Positions 29,578 through 41,300 of a DNA stretch of 64,000 nucleotides are shown piece by piece; within the stretch, counting starts at the first letter, position 1, and each line of letters opens with the position of its first letter. Source of the DNA: Colwellia sp. RSH04 (GTDB lineage: Bacteria > Pseudomonadota > Gammaproteobacteria > Enterobacterales > Alteromonadaceae); the NCBI RefSeq assembly GCF_003545765.1, contig NZ_QXIO01000002.1, forward strand, positions 186,001 to 250,000, given 5' to 3'. The notes under the pieces are model-generated. The model ran no database searches, had not been told where the DNA came from, and saw only the letters and a list, made by a program, of their open reading frames with translations. Both the position numbers and the translations under genes were made by a program.

Positions 29578-30696
29578 ATGATTATTGGTGTACCAAAAGA
29601 AATCAAAAACCACGAATACCGTATTGGCTTGACACCTGCAGGTGTTAAAGAGTTAATTGTAAATGGTCATGAAGTCATTGTTGAAAATAACGGTGGTGCT
29701 TCAATTGGTTTTGACAACGAACAGTATATTACAGCAGGTGCAAAAATAATCGATAGTGCTGCTGAGATTTTTGCTACTGCTGATATGATCATTAAAGTAA
29801 AAGAACCTCAACCTGTTGAATGTAAAATGTTACGTCCAGGTCAAATCTTATTTACTTACTTACATTTAGCACCAGATCCACAACAAACAGAATTACTTGT
29901 CGCATCAGGCGCCACTTGTATTGCTTATGAAACAGTGACATCTGCTGCGGGTGGCCTACCTTTATTAGCTCCAATGTCTGAAGTTGCTGGCCGTATGTCA
30001 ATTCAAGCGGGCGCACATGCTTTAGAAAAAGCACAAGGTGGTTTAGGCGCTTTACTCGGTGGTGTTCCAGGTGTAGCTCCAGCTAAAGTATTAATCGTAG
30101 GTGGTGGTGTTGTTGGTACTCAAGCAGCACGTATGGCAGTAGGTATGGGTGCTGATGTAACCATTTTAGATCGTTCATTACCCCGCTTACGTCAATTAGA
30201 CACAGAATTTGACGGCCGATTAAAAACAGTTTACTCAACCGCAGATGCCATGGACACATTAATTGGTGAAGCTGATCTAGTGATTGGTGCTGTACTTATT
30301 CCTGGCGCAGCGGCACCTAAACTTGTTACTAAAGAACACATTAAAATGATGAAACAAGGTGCTGTTATTGTTGATGTTGCCATTGATCAAGGCGGTTGTT
30401 TTGAAACCTCAAAAGCAACAACTCATCAAGAACCAACGTATGTTGTAGACGGAGTTGTACACTACTGTGTTGCTAATATGCCAGGTGGTGTAGCAAGAAC
30501 ATCAACAATGGCATTAACCAATGCGACAATGCCGTTCGCAGTTACCATTGCTAATAAGGGTGCTAAACAAGCTTTATTAGATGATGAGCATTTATTGGCT
30601 GGTTTAAACGTAGCTGGCGGTAAGATTACTTACAAACCGGTTGCTGATGTTTTAGGTTATGAATATGTTGATGCAAAAGTTGCATTAAACGCATAA
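29578..30696 (+). CDS. ald: Alanine dehydrogenase
   Basis: Ald reversibly deaminates L-alanine to pyruvate with NAD+. The N-terminus MIIGVPKEIKNHEYRIGLTP is diagnostic. The Rossmann motif GGGVVGTQAA is near 173-182, and the catalytic-site segment YLHLAPDPQQT is near 92-102. The length of 372 residues is standard. It is transcribed divergently from lrp, whose product responds to alanine in several bacteria. It ends at a strong terminator. In E. coli this position between lrp and trxB has no such gene. Confidence 0.96.
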   Translation: MIIGVPKEIKNHEYRIGLTPAGVKELIVNGHEVIVENNGGASIGFDNEQYITAGAKIIDSAAEIFATADMIIKVKEPQPVECKMLRPGQILFTYLHLAPDPQQTELLVASGATCIAYETVTSAAGGLPLLAPMSEVAGRMSIQAGAHALEKAQGGLGALLGGVPGVAPAKVLIVGGGVVGTQAARMAVGMGADVTILDRSLPRLRQLDTEFDGRLKTVYSTADAMDTLIGEADLVIGAVLIPGAAAPKLVTKEHIKMMKQGAVIVDVAIDQGGCFETSKATTHQEPTYVVDGVVHYCVANMPGGVARTSTMALTNATMPFAVTIANKGAKQALLDDEHLLAGLNVAGGKITYKPVADVLGYEYVDAKVALNA

Positions 30697-30736
30697 TCAA
30701 CTAGGTCATAATCGACTAAATATTAAAATTAATATC

Positions 30737-30769
30737 AAAGTGCAAGTATTATACTTGCACTTTTTTTTT
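30737..30769 (+). terminator. Intrinsic terminator after ald
   Basis: AAAGTGCAAGTAT (30737-30749) and ATACTTGCACTTT (30751-30763) form a 13-base stem, followed by a continuous T run. Confidence 0.94.
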
Positions 30770-30805
30770 ATCTTTAACCGTATATTCGTTTTAAATTTCT
30801 TATAA

Positions 30806-31876
<1,071 letters not shown>

Positions 31877-31897
31877 GCTATTATTTCAGAGGGAAAA

Positions 31898-32611
31898 ATG
31901 GAGCAAATTTTATATCAACTTGAAAATGATAATTTGACCTTTCCCTCTGATAATTTTGCCCTTAACAACCCTAACGGACTATTGGCCGTTGGTGGGGACT
32001 TAACCCCTCAAAGACTTATCAATGCCTATTCTCGTGGCATATTTCCATGGTTTAATGAAGACGACCCAATCATGTGGTGGTCACCAAGCCCTCGTGCGAT
32101 AATTAAAACAGCTGATATAAGAATTAATAAAACACTTAAAAAAGCGATTAAACGCAGCCCTTTTGCTATCACGGTCAACAAAAGCTTTGAACAAGTGAGT
32201 CAACTATGTGCAGAAGCACCTTTTAGGAATGAAGAGACTTGGATAGTCCCTGACATGCAGCAAGCATATTTAGCACTTCATCAACTTGGCTATGCGCATT
32301 CAATTGAAGTGTGGCATGAAAATGAACTTGTCGGTGGTCTTTATGGTGTTGCTATTAATGGTTTTTTTTCAGGGGAATCCATGTTCTATTGTAAAGCCAA
32401 TGCCTCTAAGTTTGCTTTACTTGCACTTATTCAGTTAATAGAAAGTAGTGGTATAACGTTTATAGACTGCCAAATCATTAACCCTTTTTTAGCTGATATG
32501 GGTGCAATAGAAATAAATCGCCCAATATTTAATGGCTTACTGAAAGAAGCGCTACAATTAGAGCTAGATAAAGATATTTGGCTACCAAGGGAATTAACAC
32601 TAAAATACTAA
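31898..32611 (+). CDS. aat: Leucyl/phenylalanyl-tRNA--protein transferase
   Basis: Aat attaches leucine or phenylalanine to N-terminal Lys/Arg of proteins, marking them for ClpS-ClpAP degradation. The 237-residue protein contains [19 protein letters not shown] and [18 protein letters not shown], both family hallmarks. Its stop overlaps the next start in TAATG, so translation of bpt is coupled. The two genes together cover both classes of bacterial N-degron tagging. Confidence 0.95.
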   Translation: MEQILYQLENDNLTFPSDNFALNNPNGLLAVGGDLTPQRLINAYSRGIFPWFNEDDPIMWWSPSPRAIIKTADIRINKTLKKAIKRSPFAITVNKSFEQVSQLCAEAPFRNEETWIVPDMQQAYLALHQLGYAHSIEVWHENELVGGLYGVAINGFFSGESMFYCKANASKFALLALIQLIESSGITFIDCQIINPFLADMGAIEINRPIFNGLLKEALQLELDKDIWLPRELTLKY

Positions 32612-33348
32612 TGACAAGTTCCGATTTTAAATTAGGTATTACCAAAACCTTTCCTTGTAATTACCTCCCCCAAAAAGAAGAACGGTTATTAATTGCTGTT
32701 GATGAACGACTTCATAATAGTAAAAGTTATGCTTGGTTAATGACACAAGGGTTTAGACGCAGTGGTGACCAAGCATACAGACCCCATTGCGAACACTGTA
32801 ATGCATGCCAATCATTAAGAGTTATTGCAAGTGAGTTTTCACCATCAAAGAGTCAGCGGCGTAACCTAAAACGTAATCAACAATTAACGTTAAAAACTTC
32901 AAATACGTTAAAAAGTGAGTACTATCCTCTGTTTGAAGAATACATTAATACTTGTCATCAAGACGGTACCATGTACCCCGCTACCTATTCACAATTTGAA
33001 AGTTTTTTATCAAGTTCATTAACTCAACAGCTATTTATTGAAATATGGCAACAAACAGAAGATGGTAATTCTCTTTTAGTTAGTGTTGCTGTAACTGATG
33101 TTCTATCAAATGCACTTTCTGCAGTGTATACGTTTTATTCTCCAAGTCTGAGAAACAAAGGCATAGGTGTTTATTCTATTTTAATGCAAATTAAAGAGTG
33201 TCAAAAGCTTCACAAAGAATACTTATATCTTGGCTATCAAATAGATGATTGTAAGAAAATGAATTATAAAAATAGATATTTCCCCTTTGAAAAATTTATT
33301 AATGGCCACTGGTATCGAACTGACAACGTAAAGAATAAAAATGAGTAA
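32611..33348 (+). CDS. bpt: Aspartate/glutamate leucyltransferase
   Basis: Bpt transfers leucine to N-terminal Asp or Glu, another route into the ClpS pathway. Cysteine-rich [14 protein letters not shown] lies near residues 60-73, followed by the GNAT-like C-terminal half with [20 protein letters not shown] and [14 protein letters not shown]. The ATG at 32611 overlaps the aat stop (TAATG) and gives 245 residues, the usual size. An in-frame upstream start within aat is unlikely. Confidence 0.93.
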   Translation: MTSSDFKLGITKTFPCNYLPQKEERLLIAVDERLHNSKSYAWLMTQGFRRSGDQAYRPHCEHCNACQSLRVIASEFSPSKSQRRNLKRNQQLTLKTSNTLKSEYYPLFEEYINTCHQDGTMYPATYSQFESFLSSSLTQQLFIEIWQQTEDGNSLLVSVAVTDVLSNALSAVYTFYSPSLRNKGIGVYSILMQIKECQKLHKEYLYLGYQIDDCKKMNYKNRYFPFEKFINGHWYRTDNVKNKNE

Positions 33349-33369
33349 AATTTACAAATAAATAGGCAC

Positions 33370-33419
33370 AAAGCTTTACATTAGCGTAGCAATTAGGCAT
33401 CATTCGCGCAGCTTTTTTT
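33370..33419 (+). terminator. Weak candidate terminator after bpt
   Basis: AAAGCT (33370-33375) and AGCTTTTTTT (33410-33419) bracket an imperfect hairpin with an inner GCG/CGC pair. The loop is long and imperfect, so this is tentative. Confidence 0.3.
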
Positions 33420-33478
33420 ATCGGCCATAAACACTACACATTATTTTATGGTTTACTTGCAAAAAATTAGAGGTTTAG

Positions 33479-33703
<225 letters not shown>

Positions 33704-33720
33704 TCACTACCTTATTAAAG

Positions 33721-33748
33721 AAAAAACCAGCTTTTAGCTGGTTTTTTT
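33721..33748 (+). terminator. Intrinsic terminator after infA
   Basis: AAAACCAGCT and AGCTGGTTTT form a 10-base stem with a TT loop centre, followed by more T. Confidence 0.9.
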
Positions 33749-33838
33749 ATATCTAAATGTTTTTATCTCTTAATATAAGAGTTCATCTACTTATACTGAT
33801 TGGTATAACTAAGTGGCCTTGACTATCCTGAATTGAGA

Positions 33839-34222
33839 TTAAATAGGCATACTCATATGAAAGGCATTTAATTTATTACCATCTAAATCTCTAAAGTAAC
33901 CTGCATAAAAACCTGACATCTCACCTCTGGGGCCGGGTTTTCCTTCACAACGAGCTCCTAAGCTAATTGCTTTATTGTAAAAAGCATCAACTTCTTCATT
34001 AGTCTTCAACATAATAGCCACCATAGTGCCATTACCTACCGTTGCTTTTTCACCATCAAAAGGTTTAGTAATTGAAATACCTGCTTCATCAGGACCCGTG
34101 GTCCAAGCAACAAACTGTTCTGTTTCAATAAAGCGCTTAGCACCAATACTCTGAAAGAGTTCATCATAGAATTTCACTGCACGAGTTAAGTCATTCGTAC
34201 CTAAAGTAACGTATCCGATCAT
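33839..34222 (-). CDS. VOC (glyoxalase/bleomycin-resistance fold) family protein
   Basis: The 127-residue protein has the paired beta-alpha-beta-beta-beta arrangement of vicinal-oxygen-chelate proteins: LGTNDLTRAVKFYDELFQSIGA at the start and GYFRDLDGNKLNAFHM at the end. The canonical metal ligands are only partly visible, with H123 and no clear first histidine (G2-Y-V-T in its place). The substrate is unknown. It is a single gene between infA and DUF3087. Confidence 0.8.
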   Translation of the reverse strand: MIGYVTLGTNDLTRAVKFYDELFQSIGAKRFIETEQFVAWTTGPDEAGISITKPFDGEKATVGNGTMVAIMLKTNEEVDAFYNKAISLGARCEGKPGPRGEMSGFYAGYFRDLDGNKLNAFHMSMPI

Positions 34223-34263
34223 TTCATAATCCTTATGTTTGTGTTTAAACAGTTTATTTATTA

Positions 34264-34845
34264 TTAAAAGTTAGCTAATAATGCTTTATCAAACGATGAC
34301 AGTTCAATCGTCACGTTTTGATCTTCAGCAAGTGTTTCTATTCTTTGAATGTCCTTTTCAACTTTACTCAGCGTAATCGTATTATCATCTAAAGTATAAA
34401 CTTGTTTTAAACCCTGATAGTAATAACTTAATGTAATAAGTGCGTTTACATCCCCTTGTGTGGCTTTAGTTTCTATTCTCTTTAATTTTCGATAAATAAG
34501 ATTTTGAAGCTGTTTTAATTGCCATACATAATAAATTTCATTAAAAAATGCTTTGTTTTTTAAGCTGTGTAATATGCTAGCACAGGCAAGTAACGCCAGA
34601 ATAACGCCTAATAAGTTGTATTTAAAATTGCTTGGTGCTTGATTAACCTCATCGCTAGGAGCTTGTTGTTGAGCTTGCGAAACCGACACATCAAACGTTG
34701 ATGAACTATAAGAGACATTAGAAAAAGCACTTATAAGCAACTGCCCAAAAGCAAGTGATAAAATTAACAATGTTACGATAAAGCCAACAATAACAATGTT
34801 TAAATGCTTTCTATATTGTTGTTTATCTATATTCTGTAGTTGCAT
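34264..34845 (-). CDS. DUF3087 family membrane protein
   Basis: The 193-residue protein has two membrane segments, at about 16-39 and 76-92, separated by a Ser/Gln-rich periplasmic loop. A cytoplasmic C-terminal domain with YRKLKRIET and YYYQGLKQVYTLDDNTITL follows. This matches my recollection of the DUF3087 family, which is limited to gammaproteobacteria and has no known function. It is an isolated gene; the next minus-strand gene upstream starts 88 bases away. Confidence 0.72.
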   Translation of the reverse strand: MQLQNIDKQQYRKHLNIVIVGFIVTLLILSLAFGQLLISAFSNVSYSSSTFDVSVSQAQQQAPSDEVNQAPSNFKYNLLGVILALLACASILHSLKNKAFFNEIYYVWQLKQLQNLIYRKLKRIETKATQGDVNALITLSYYYQGLKQVYTLDDNTITLSKVEKDIQRIETLAEDQNVTIELSSFDKALLANF

Positions 34846-34933
34846 TAAACAACCCTTAAATTTGCATTAGCTTAATTAGATTATATCAAGACAGGTTACA
34901 TGGATGAAAGCTTAGATAACAATTTGAATAACT

Positions 34934-35197
34934 TTAATTTCTTCTTTTTTTTATATCTGGGTGTGTATCGATAAGCCCATCTTGGTTGATAGTAACGGTG
35001 GTATTATCTAAAGTCATCACTACAATAGTAGTGTCATCTTCCTTTCTAATAAACTCGATGTTATAGCCATAGTTAAATAGTGAAGTTGCAGATAATTTTT
35101 GAGCATAGTTTAAGTCATTCCACCAAGCATAACTTTCTAGTGCTTTGCGGCGGCGAGTTATATTAAATACTGAATTTTTAAAGGCCTTTAAACTCAT
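34934..35197 (-). CDS. Hypothetical protein, 87 residues
   Basis: I do not recognise this protein. It is small, basic at both ends and soluble, with aromatic residues clustered at WW and YGYN and a predicted beta-rich middle (TTIVVMTLDNTTVTINQDG). It lacks a signal peptide or cysteines. Codon structure and an adjacent same-strand DUF3087 gene make it plausible, but no function can be given. Confidence 0.55.
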   Translation of the reverse strand: MSLKAFKNSVFNITRRRKALESYAWWNDLNYAQKLSATSLFNYGYNIEFIRKEDDTTIVVMTLDNTTVTINQDGLIDTHPDIKKRRN

Positions 35198-35584
35198 TAT
35201 GCATCCTAAAATATTTATGAAGAACCAAAAAACTGCTCATTAAATATTCAATCCAGTAACCACAAACTACATTAGAAAATCTACTGTTCTGAAAGTGTTA
35301 TAGTCATTAGTTTATTGATGCATTTACTATACCTATAATATATTCATTTTATAAAACAGCCTATTATCATTTTACTATGGATAGTAAATGTACTAAAAAA
35401 CAACATTTGTAAAAATTTTAGACAATATTACTCTGTTAATCATTAAGATTTATTAAGAATAAATCTTATACATTAGTAAATTATTATTCATATACTACTA
35501 GCGATTAACTCCCCTTTATTGTTATATTATATTTAATGTCAATACAAAGGAGTTGTTAACCTCATTTCCATAAAGAAATAATAC
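35198..35584. other. AT-rich intergenic region with no visible gene
   Basis: This is a divergent gap between the 87-residue gene and the periplasmic binding protein gene. It is extremely A/T-rich and must hold both promoters. GGAGT at 35549-35553 is 30 bases from the next ATG, so it is not an ordinary Shine-Dalgarno sequence. I see no ORF, RNA gene or clear repeat. Confidence 0.5.
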
Positions 35585-36325
35585 ATGAAATCTTTACCCA
35601 TTTATTTTATATCTTTAATACTTTCCCTTATTCCATTTTCCGTGTTGGCTTCAAATATTATCAATGTAGCAACTTATATAGAACCCCCCTTCGCAGACAA
35701 TGTTGGAGGTAAATATGTTGGTAGAAATATCAGATTAAGTAAACAAATAGCCCGCCATTTAAATAAACAAATTAACTTTATCCGTTGTCCCATGGCTAGA
35801 TGTATTATGATGATGGAGTCTGGTCAAACAGATATGATACTCTCGGTATTGAAAACACCACAGCGTGAAAAGTTTATGTCATATATTGAACCCGCAATTG
35901 GAATTCAACAAATGCCTGTAGTTTTTTACACACTCAAGTCAAAAAAGTTTAAAGTGACCTCTTTTAAAGATTTACATTCGTTGCTTATTGGGAAAATACG
36001 TGGCGCTCGCTACTTTGAAGAGTTCGATAATAATACTTCATTGTCAACGATAGAAGTGACTTCTCGTGGTCAGTTAGTTCAAATGTTACTAAAGGGTCGT
36101 ATTGATACCTTTATCGCTCGCGAAGAATCAATAAAACCGCTCATCAGCAACAACAATTATCAAAAACTAGCAATTTCACAGTATCAATATGAAGTACCGG
36201 TAAATGGCTATATCGCGGTTTCTAAAAAATCTTATTTGTATGAACAGCGAGACGAAATATCAACTTTTATAAAACAGATACAGGCAACAGGTAAACTTGA
36301 TAAAGTGTATTACACTGACCCATAA
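35585..36325 (+). CDS. Periplasmic solute-binding (SBP_bac_3-like) protein, orphan
   Basis: A signal peptide (about 1-22, MKSLPIYFISLILSLIPFSV) is followed by a family-3-like solute-binding fold: AGREIRLS-like VGRNIRLSKQIARHL, the MARCIMMMESGQTDMILSV segment and a second-lobe GQLVQMLLKGRIDTFIAREESI. At 246 residues it fits amino-acid-type binding proteins. No ABC permease or ATPase gene is nearby, so it may be a sensor partner or an unassigned binding protein rather than part of an ABC importer. The ligand is unknown. Confidence 0.78.
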   Translation: MKSLPIYFISLILSLIPFSVLASNIINVATYIEPPFADNVGGKYVGRNIRLSKQIARHLNKQINFIRCPMARCIMMMESGQTDMILSVLKTPQREKFMSYIEPAIGIQQMPVVFYTLKSKKFKVTSFKDLHSLLIGKIRGARYFEEFDNNTSLSTIEVTSRGQLVQMLLKGRIDTFIAREESIKPLISNNNYQKLAISQYQYEVPVNGYIAVSKKSYLYEQRDEISTFIKQIQATGKLDKVYYTDP

Positions 36326-36444
36326 AACTAATTCTTAAAATCAATCCTTAAAACCCATCCATAACTTCATTTTAAAACTAAACGTTGAATGCTCCAGACT
36401 TCGAATTATTAAGGTAATTGTTACGCACCTTATACGGGTTGCTA

Positions 36445-38391
36445 TTACTTTAATGTAAGGCCTGAATAACGTTTTACTTTTCTACTCACACCTTCTTGCC
36501 ATGTACAATAATCACTTGAAATAGTTAACCGCTGTTTAGCACGTGTAATCGCGGTATAGAGTAATTCTCTTGATAAAAGCTTATTTGTTTCGCCTAAAGC
36601 GCCTTGCTTAGGTAAAACCATTGCAACATGTTCAAACTCACTGCCTTGCGTTTTATGTATTGTCATTGCATAGACACTTTCGTATTTAGGTAACCTTGAT
36701 GGAATATATTTTCTAAATTTCGGTTTATCATTATCTATGGCCACAGTATCTTCAAAATATACCGCTAAACTACCTTCATCAGTTTTCCAGACTAAACCAA
36801 TGTCGCCATTAAACAAACCAGATTGATAATTATTTTCTGTGATCATAATAGGTTGACCATGAAACAAATTATTATGATTTATCGTTTGACTTGAAAGACC
36901 GTAACTTATTTGTGCTACTTTATTCCCTAGTGTGGCTTGAACTTGCTTTACTATAAAGCTATTTAATGATTCAACACCTAAATCCCCCACTCTACTAGCG
37001 CATAATACTCTGAATTTTGTTAACCGCTGAAAAGCTTGTTCAAGGCAACTAGATTTAGCTATAGGTACATAATATTGTTGAATCAAGGGTAAAAGCCAAC
37101 CGGCCGTTGCAGACTCAACATAAGTGAGTTGTTCATTATTTTCAGTTTGTAATAATTGCCAACTTTCATCAACCTTTCCAGCAATAACAGCGGCGGCTAA
37201 TAAGCCGATACCCCCTTCGCCATCAAAGCGTCTACTTTTCTTTAAGAAGCTTAAATAATCTAAAGAGTAAGATTCTGGTTTTGCTTGGTTGAGTAATTGT
37301 TGTTTTTCATATGGCGTAACATCAACTAAATACGCATTATTATCAGTACTGTATTGAGGTAAAGGTCTTGGTGCTATATCTGCTAATACACTGCCAGTAG
37401 AGACAGAAGGAAGTTGGTCAGCATCACCAAGTAAGATAATAGTACAGTCTGATTTTAATGATTTCATTAGCCTTAACATTAGCGGTAAATCAACCATAGA
37501 CACTTCATCAATAAGTAATAAATCATAAGGCAGTAGGTTATGTTCATTATGCTTAAAATTAGGTTGATTATGAATAACACCTAACAACCGATGAATCGTT
37601 TGGGCTGTTAAAGGGATTTGGTCTAATATTGCATCATCAATGCTACCTTTAAACCCTGAAACTGCATTGTTAATTGATTCTGATAATCTTTGTGCTGCTT
37701 TTCCCGTTGGTGCTACCAAAGCAATATTAAGCAAATTTGAGTCATTAGTACCTACTGACAATGATTGTTCCATCATTAATTTAGCCGCTAATAACTTGGT
37801 TACTGTATAGGTTTTACCTGTACCAGGGCCACCTGCAATAACAGCAAACTTTTTGTTTAACGCATTGGCTACAGCAACAAGTTGCCAATCAATATCCGAT
37901 TCATTACCTTGATAATGTTCAGGAAATAACTGCATTAAAATCGCGTTAATTTGACTATGACTTGCTGAAGGCTTTATTGATAGCTTTGCCATAATATTTG
38001 CTTTTAAGTCTTGCTCAAATTGAAAATAACGTCGTAAGTAAACATTTCCTTGCCAATACACGATAGGCTTTAACTGCTCAGGCGATATATCTAGCTGTTC
38101 AACGTAAGTTGTTAACTCAGTAAGATTAGGAAAGGAGTATCCCAATTCATTATCATTTTCAGTAGGTGGTGTGCTATAAGTACATTGAGTTCCTGCCACT
38201 GCTTGTAATGGTAAACAACTATGCCCTTCTCGTAAGCTTTTGTTTAAAACGACAAGAAAATGAAAACATAATGCTTCATCATGCTCTATTGCTAAAGCAT
38301 CAATAATCTCTTTGGCAAAGTAATAATCAATGGCAAGTATGTCATCTATTTGAGCTTTGGCCTCGAAAAACGATTTATAAGTTAATAACAT
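36445..38391 (-). CDS. recD: RecBCD exonuclease V, alpha subunit
   Basis: RecD is the 5'-3' helicase of RecBCD. Walker A is at about 187-195 (GGPGTGKTYT), with LLIDEVSMVDL as Walker B and the C-terminal YAMTIHKTQGSEF and YTAITRAKQRL helicase motifs. I start it at the ATG at 38391, which overlaps the recB stop as TAATG; the in-frame TTG 6 bases earlier is less likely. The product is 648 residues, slightly longer than E. coli RecD (608). It is the last gene of the recC-recB-recD string. Confidence 0.95.
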   Translation of the reverse strand: MLLTYKSFFEAKAQIDDILAIDYYFAKEIIDALAIEHDEALCFHFLVVLNKSLREGHSCLPLQAVAGTQCTYSTPPTENDNELGYSFPNLTELTTYVEQLDISPEQLKPIVYWQGNVYLRRYFQFEQDLKANIMAKLSIKPSASHSQINAILMQLFPEHYQGNESDIDWQLVAVANALNKKFAVIAGGPGTGKTYTVTKLLAAKLMMEQSLSVGTNDSNLLNIALVAPTGKAAQRLSESINNAVSGFKGSIDDAILDQIPLTAQTIHRLLGVIHNQPNFKHNEHNLLPYDLLLIDEVSMVDLPLMLRLMKSLKSDCTIILLGDADQLPSVSTGSVLADIAPRPLPQYSTDNNAYLVDVTPYEKQQLLNQAKPESYSLDYLSFLKKSRRFDGEGGIGLLAAAVIAGKVDESWQLLQTENNEQLTYVESATAGWLLPLIQQYYVPIAKSSCLEQAFQRLTKFRVLCASRVGDLGVESLNSFIVKQVQATLGNKVAQISYGLSSQTINHNNLFHGQPIMITENNYQSGLFNGDIGLVWKTDEGSLAVYFEDTVAIDNDKPKFRKYIPSRLPKYESVYAMTIHKTQGSEFEHVAMVLPKQGALGETNKLLSRELLYTAITRAKQRLTISSDYCTWQEGVSRKVKRYSGLTLK

Positions 38392-41300
38392 TAACAAGTA
38401 CCTTTAACATCAGCGTTAGTTAATTTTGAGGTCATAATATTATTTCCATTGAATAAGTTATCTAAGGCTTTCATTTCAGACTCTTGAATTTTTCGAAAGT
38501 AGACACCGTTTCCTGAAACAGCTTGCTCATTTGTCATGCCACGTAAATAGAGGTAATAAACACCACCAAAATCTCTTTCAAATTGATATCCTTCAACTTT
38601 GTCTTGCAGGTATCGGTGAAGTGCAACGGAATATATTAAATACTGCAAATCATAATGATGTAATTCTATATTCTCCAATATCGTTTCATGGGTATAGTCA
38701 GAAAAATCATCACCTAAATAGTTTGATTTGTAATCGCAAACAAAGTATTTACCGTTATGTTGAAAGATTAAATCAATAAAACCATGCATCATCCCTGTCA
38801 GTTTTTTATATTCAGGCAAATACACTGGTGCAATAGCACGCTGATAAGGGATTCCTTCACAGCAAGTGGCCATTTTTCGATGCTCTGTTAACACATAACT
38901 TAATTGTTCAATACGTCCATTTGTCATCGGAAAATAAAACTCACTTTCTCGTAAAGTTTTATCAAAAGTAAGACTGGATAGCGTTAACGCTTTTTCTGCT
39001 TGTGAATTATTTTCTGTACATATAGTTGGCGTTAAAGGACATAAAATAATTTGCTCTAGCCAATTGACTAAATCAGCCATTTCAAAACCTTCAGGTAATT
39101 CTCCATACTTTACTAGTGGCCAATGGATTGCTTCTTGCCAGTTAGGGGCAGAAAAATCACATTGCTCTAGAATATCGTGTAATAAATTCCCACTATGAGC
39201 ACCTTTAGTTAACATAAAACGTAATAAATGCGCTGATGATCGTTCATTTGATTGTGAGTTATCAAGGCTTTGTGTATCTCTATCTGGTGAAGAAACGCCA
39301 ACATGTCGCATATTGCGACTTAAAGCAGAAAACGAACTTAACCACCAATCTCTTTCAATATGACCCTTAAATTTTTTAGCTTCTAAAACTAATTCATTTG
39401 CTGTTGATGAATGAGATAATTTATTAAGACTGTTTTCATTACCTTGAGGGTAATCCTCAATAGCAATGTTGCGAACAGCAATATGTTGCTCATCTCTTAG
39501 ACGTAGCGATTCAATACCTTGCTGTATATCCTGTCCTTCTTGCCATTGAAGAGTTTTTCCTAATGGTGAAAGGTGATATTTATCAAATGCACAGGTAAAG
39601 ATATAACAGCGTTGTTCCGCTCTTGTTATAGCGACATACAATAACCGGATCGCCTCAGCATAGGCTTCATTACTCATTGCTAATTTAGCCTCATCACTAC
39701 CATCAAGGCTTAGCATCAACTGTCCATCAGCATTATGATATTCAATATAGTTAACAGATTTACTGCCAAAGCGTAAAGGATCTTTATGACGGGTAGCATA
39801 CGGAACAAAGACAATGGGATATTCAAGACCTTTAGAGCCGTGTTGTGTAATGATTCTAATTAAGTCGCCGTCATTCTCTAATCTTAATTCTGCTTCGGTT
39901 TCAGGGTTATCCATTGTGGTTTGTAATTCAAACCAATGCAGTAGTTCATGAGGTTGTGCGTATCGTTGGCTTGCCGCTTGTAATAACTCAAATAAGTGAA
40001 TTAAGTTAGTTAGACTTCTGTCTTTAGTTTCAAGTGCTACGTCAAAGTATTGATGCATTAACTTTATCGCCATTGAAATAAAGCCATATTTGCTCCATTC
40101 ATGCCTTAGGGTGATAAAATCAAATTTAATTTTTTGATAAGCTTCATCATCTTGCTGCAATGCGTATAACTTGTTAGCATCAATTCCTAATAAACCACTA
40201 CATAACCCGGCAATGAATAGATAATCATTTTCTAAATCATTAATCGCCGTAAGTATACTTAACAACTGTTTTGCTTGTGTGCTGTGAAATAAGTTAGCAC
40301 GTTCTGATAAAAAGACGCTATCTAATTGCGCTTGAGACAGTGCGAGCTTAATATCTCTCGCTTCACTGCCATCTCTGACTAAAATTGCAATGTCTTTTGG
40401 TTTAATATCACCATGAGCCAATAATGTTTGAATTTCATTAGCACACCAGTAGGCCATATTCACTCTGACATCTTGATTCACTTTAGCCTGAGGATCTTCT
40501 TGATGAGAAAAGTGAATTATCTGCAAAGCTTCATCATTCTGATCACTCCCTTTTAATGGTGCTTTTTCGAGTGATTCTTTACCTGCAAGCACTGGTAAGT
40601 AATCAATACCAAATCCAAAAACACTCTTTTGTGTATTTTCACTCGGTGCAGTAAACACTTGATTATAAGCAGAAATCATTTCATGTGTAGATCGCCAATT
40701 CGTATCCATTAACCAATGATGATCACACCCTGCTCTAGCACTTAGATAAGCAAAAATATCACCACCTCGAAAACCATAAATAGCTTGTTTAGGATCACCA
40801 ATTAAAAAGATACCCCGTTTATCATGCTGATAGTTTTGCTCATAGTAAACGGCTTGTAATATAGAGAATTGGTTGGGGTCTGTATCTTGAAATTCATCAA
40901 TTAATGCCACTGGATATTGATGCAACAACGCTTTAGCTAAGTTTTGAGCATTCGGAGTTTTTGAGGTTAAACATTGTGCTAAAGTATTAATTAAATCATC
41001 AAAATCAAGCACATTTAACTGCTCTTTTCTATCAGCACATTGTTGACGTATTTTATAAATACCAGTACGCACAACCTGAAATGCTTTAGCTTTAGTGATA
41101 TTACTCTGTAAACTTTTTAACTGGCTCTTAACTTTATTTACTGCTTCAAATGCCTGTTTAATAGCAAGCTTTTCTTTTGAGCGACTAAAGCGTCTGCCAT
41201 CAATAAATGCATCGGGAAAATAAGGTAAGTTTAATAAAGCATCTTGGCCTAATTCGACTTGTTTTACCTCTTCAAGCCACGATAGTAATTGATTAAATTC

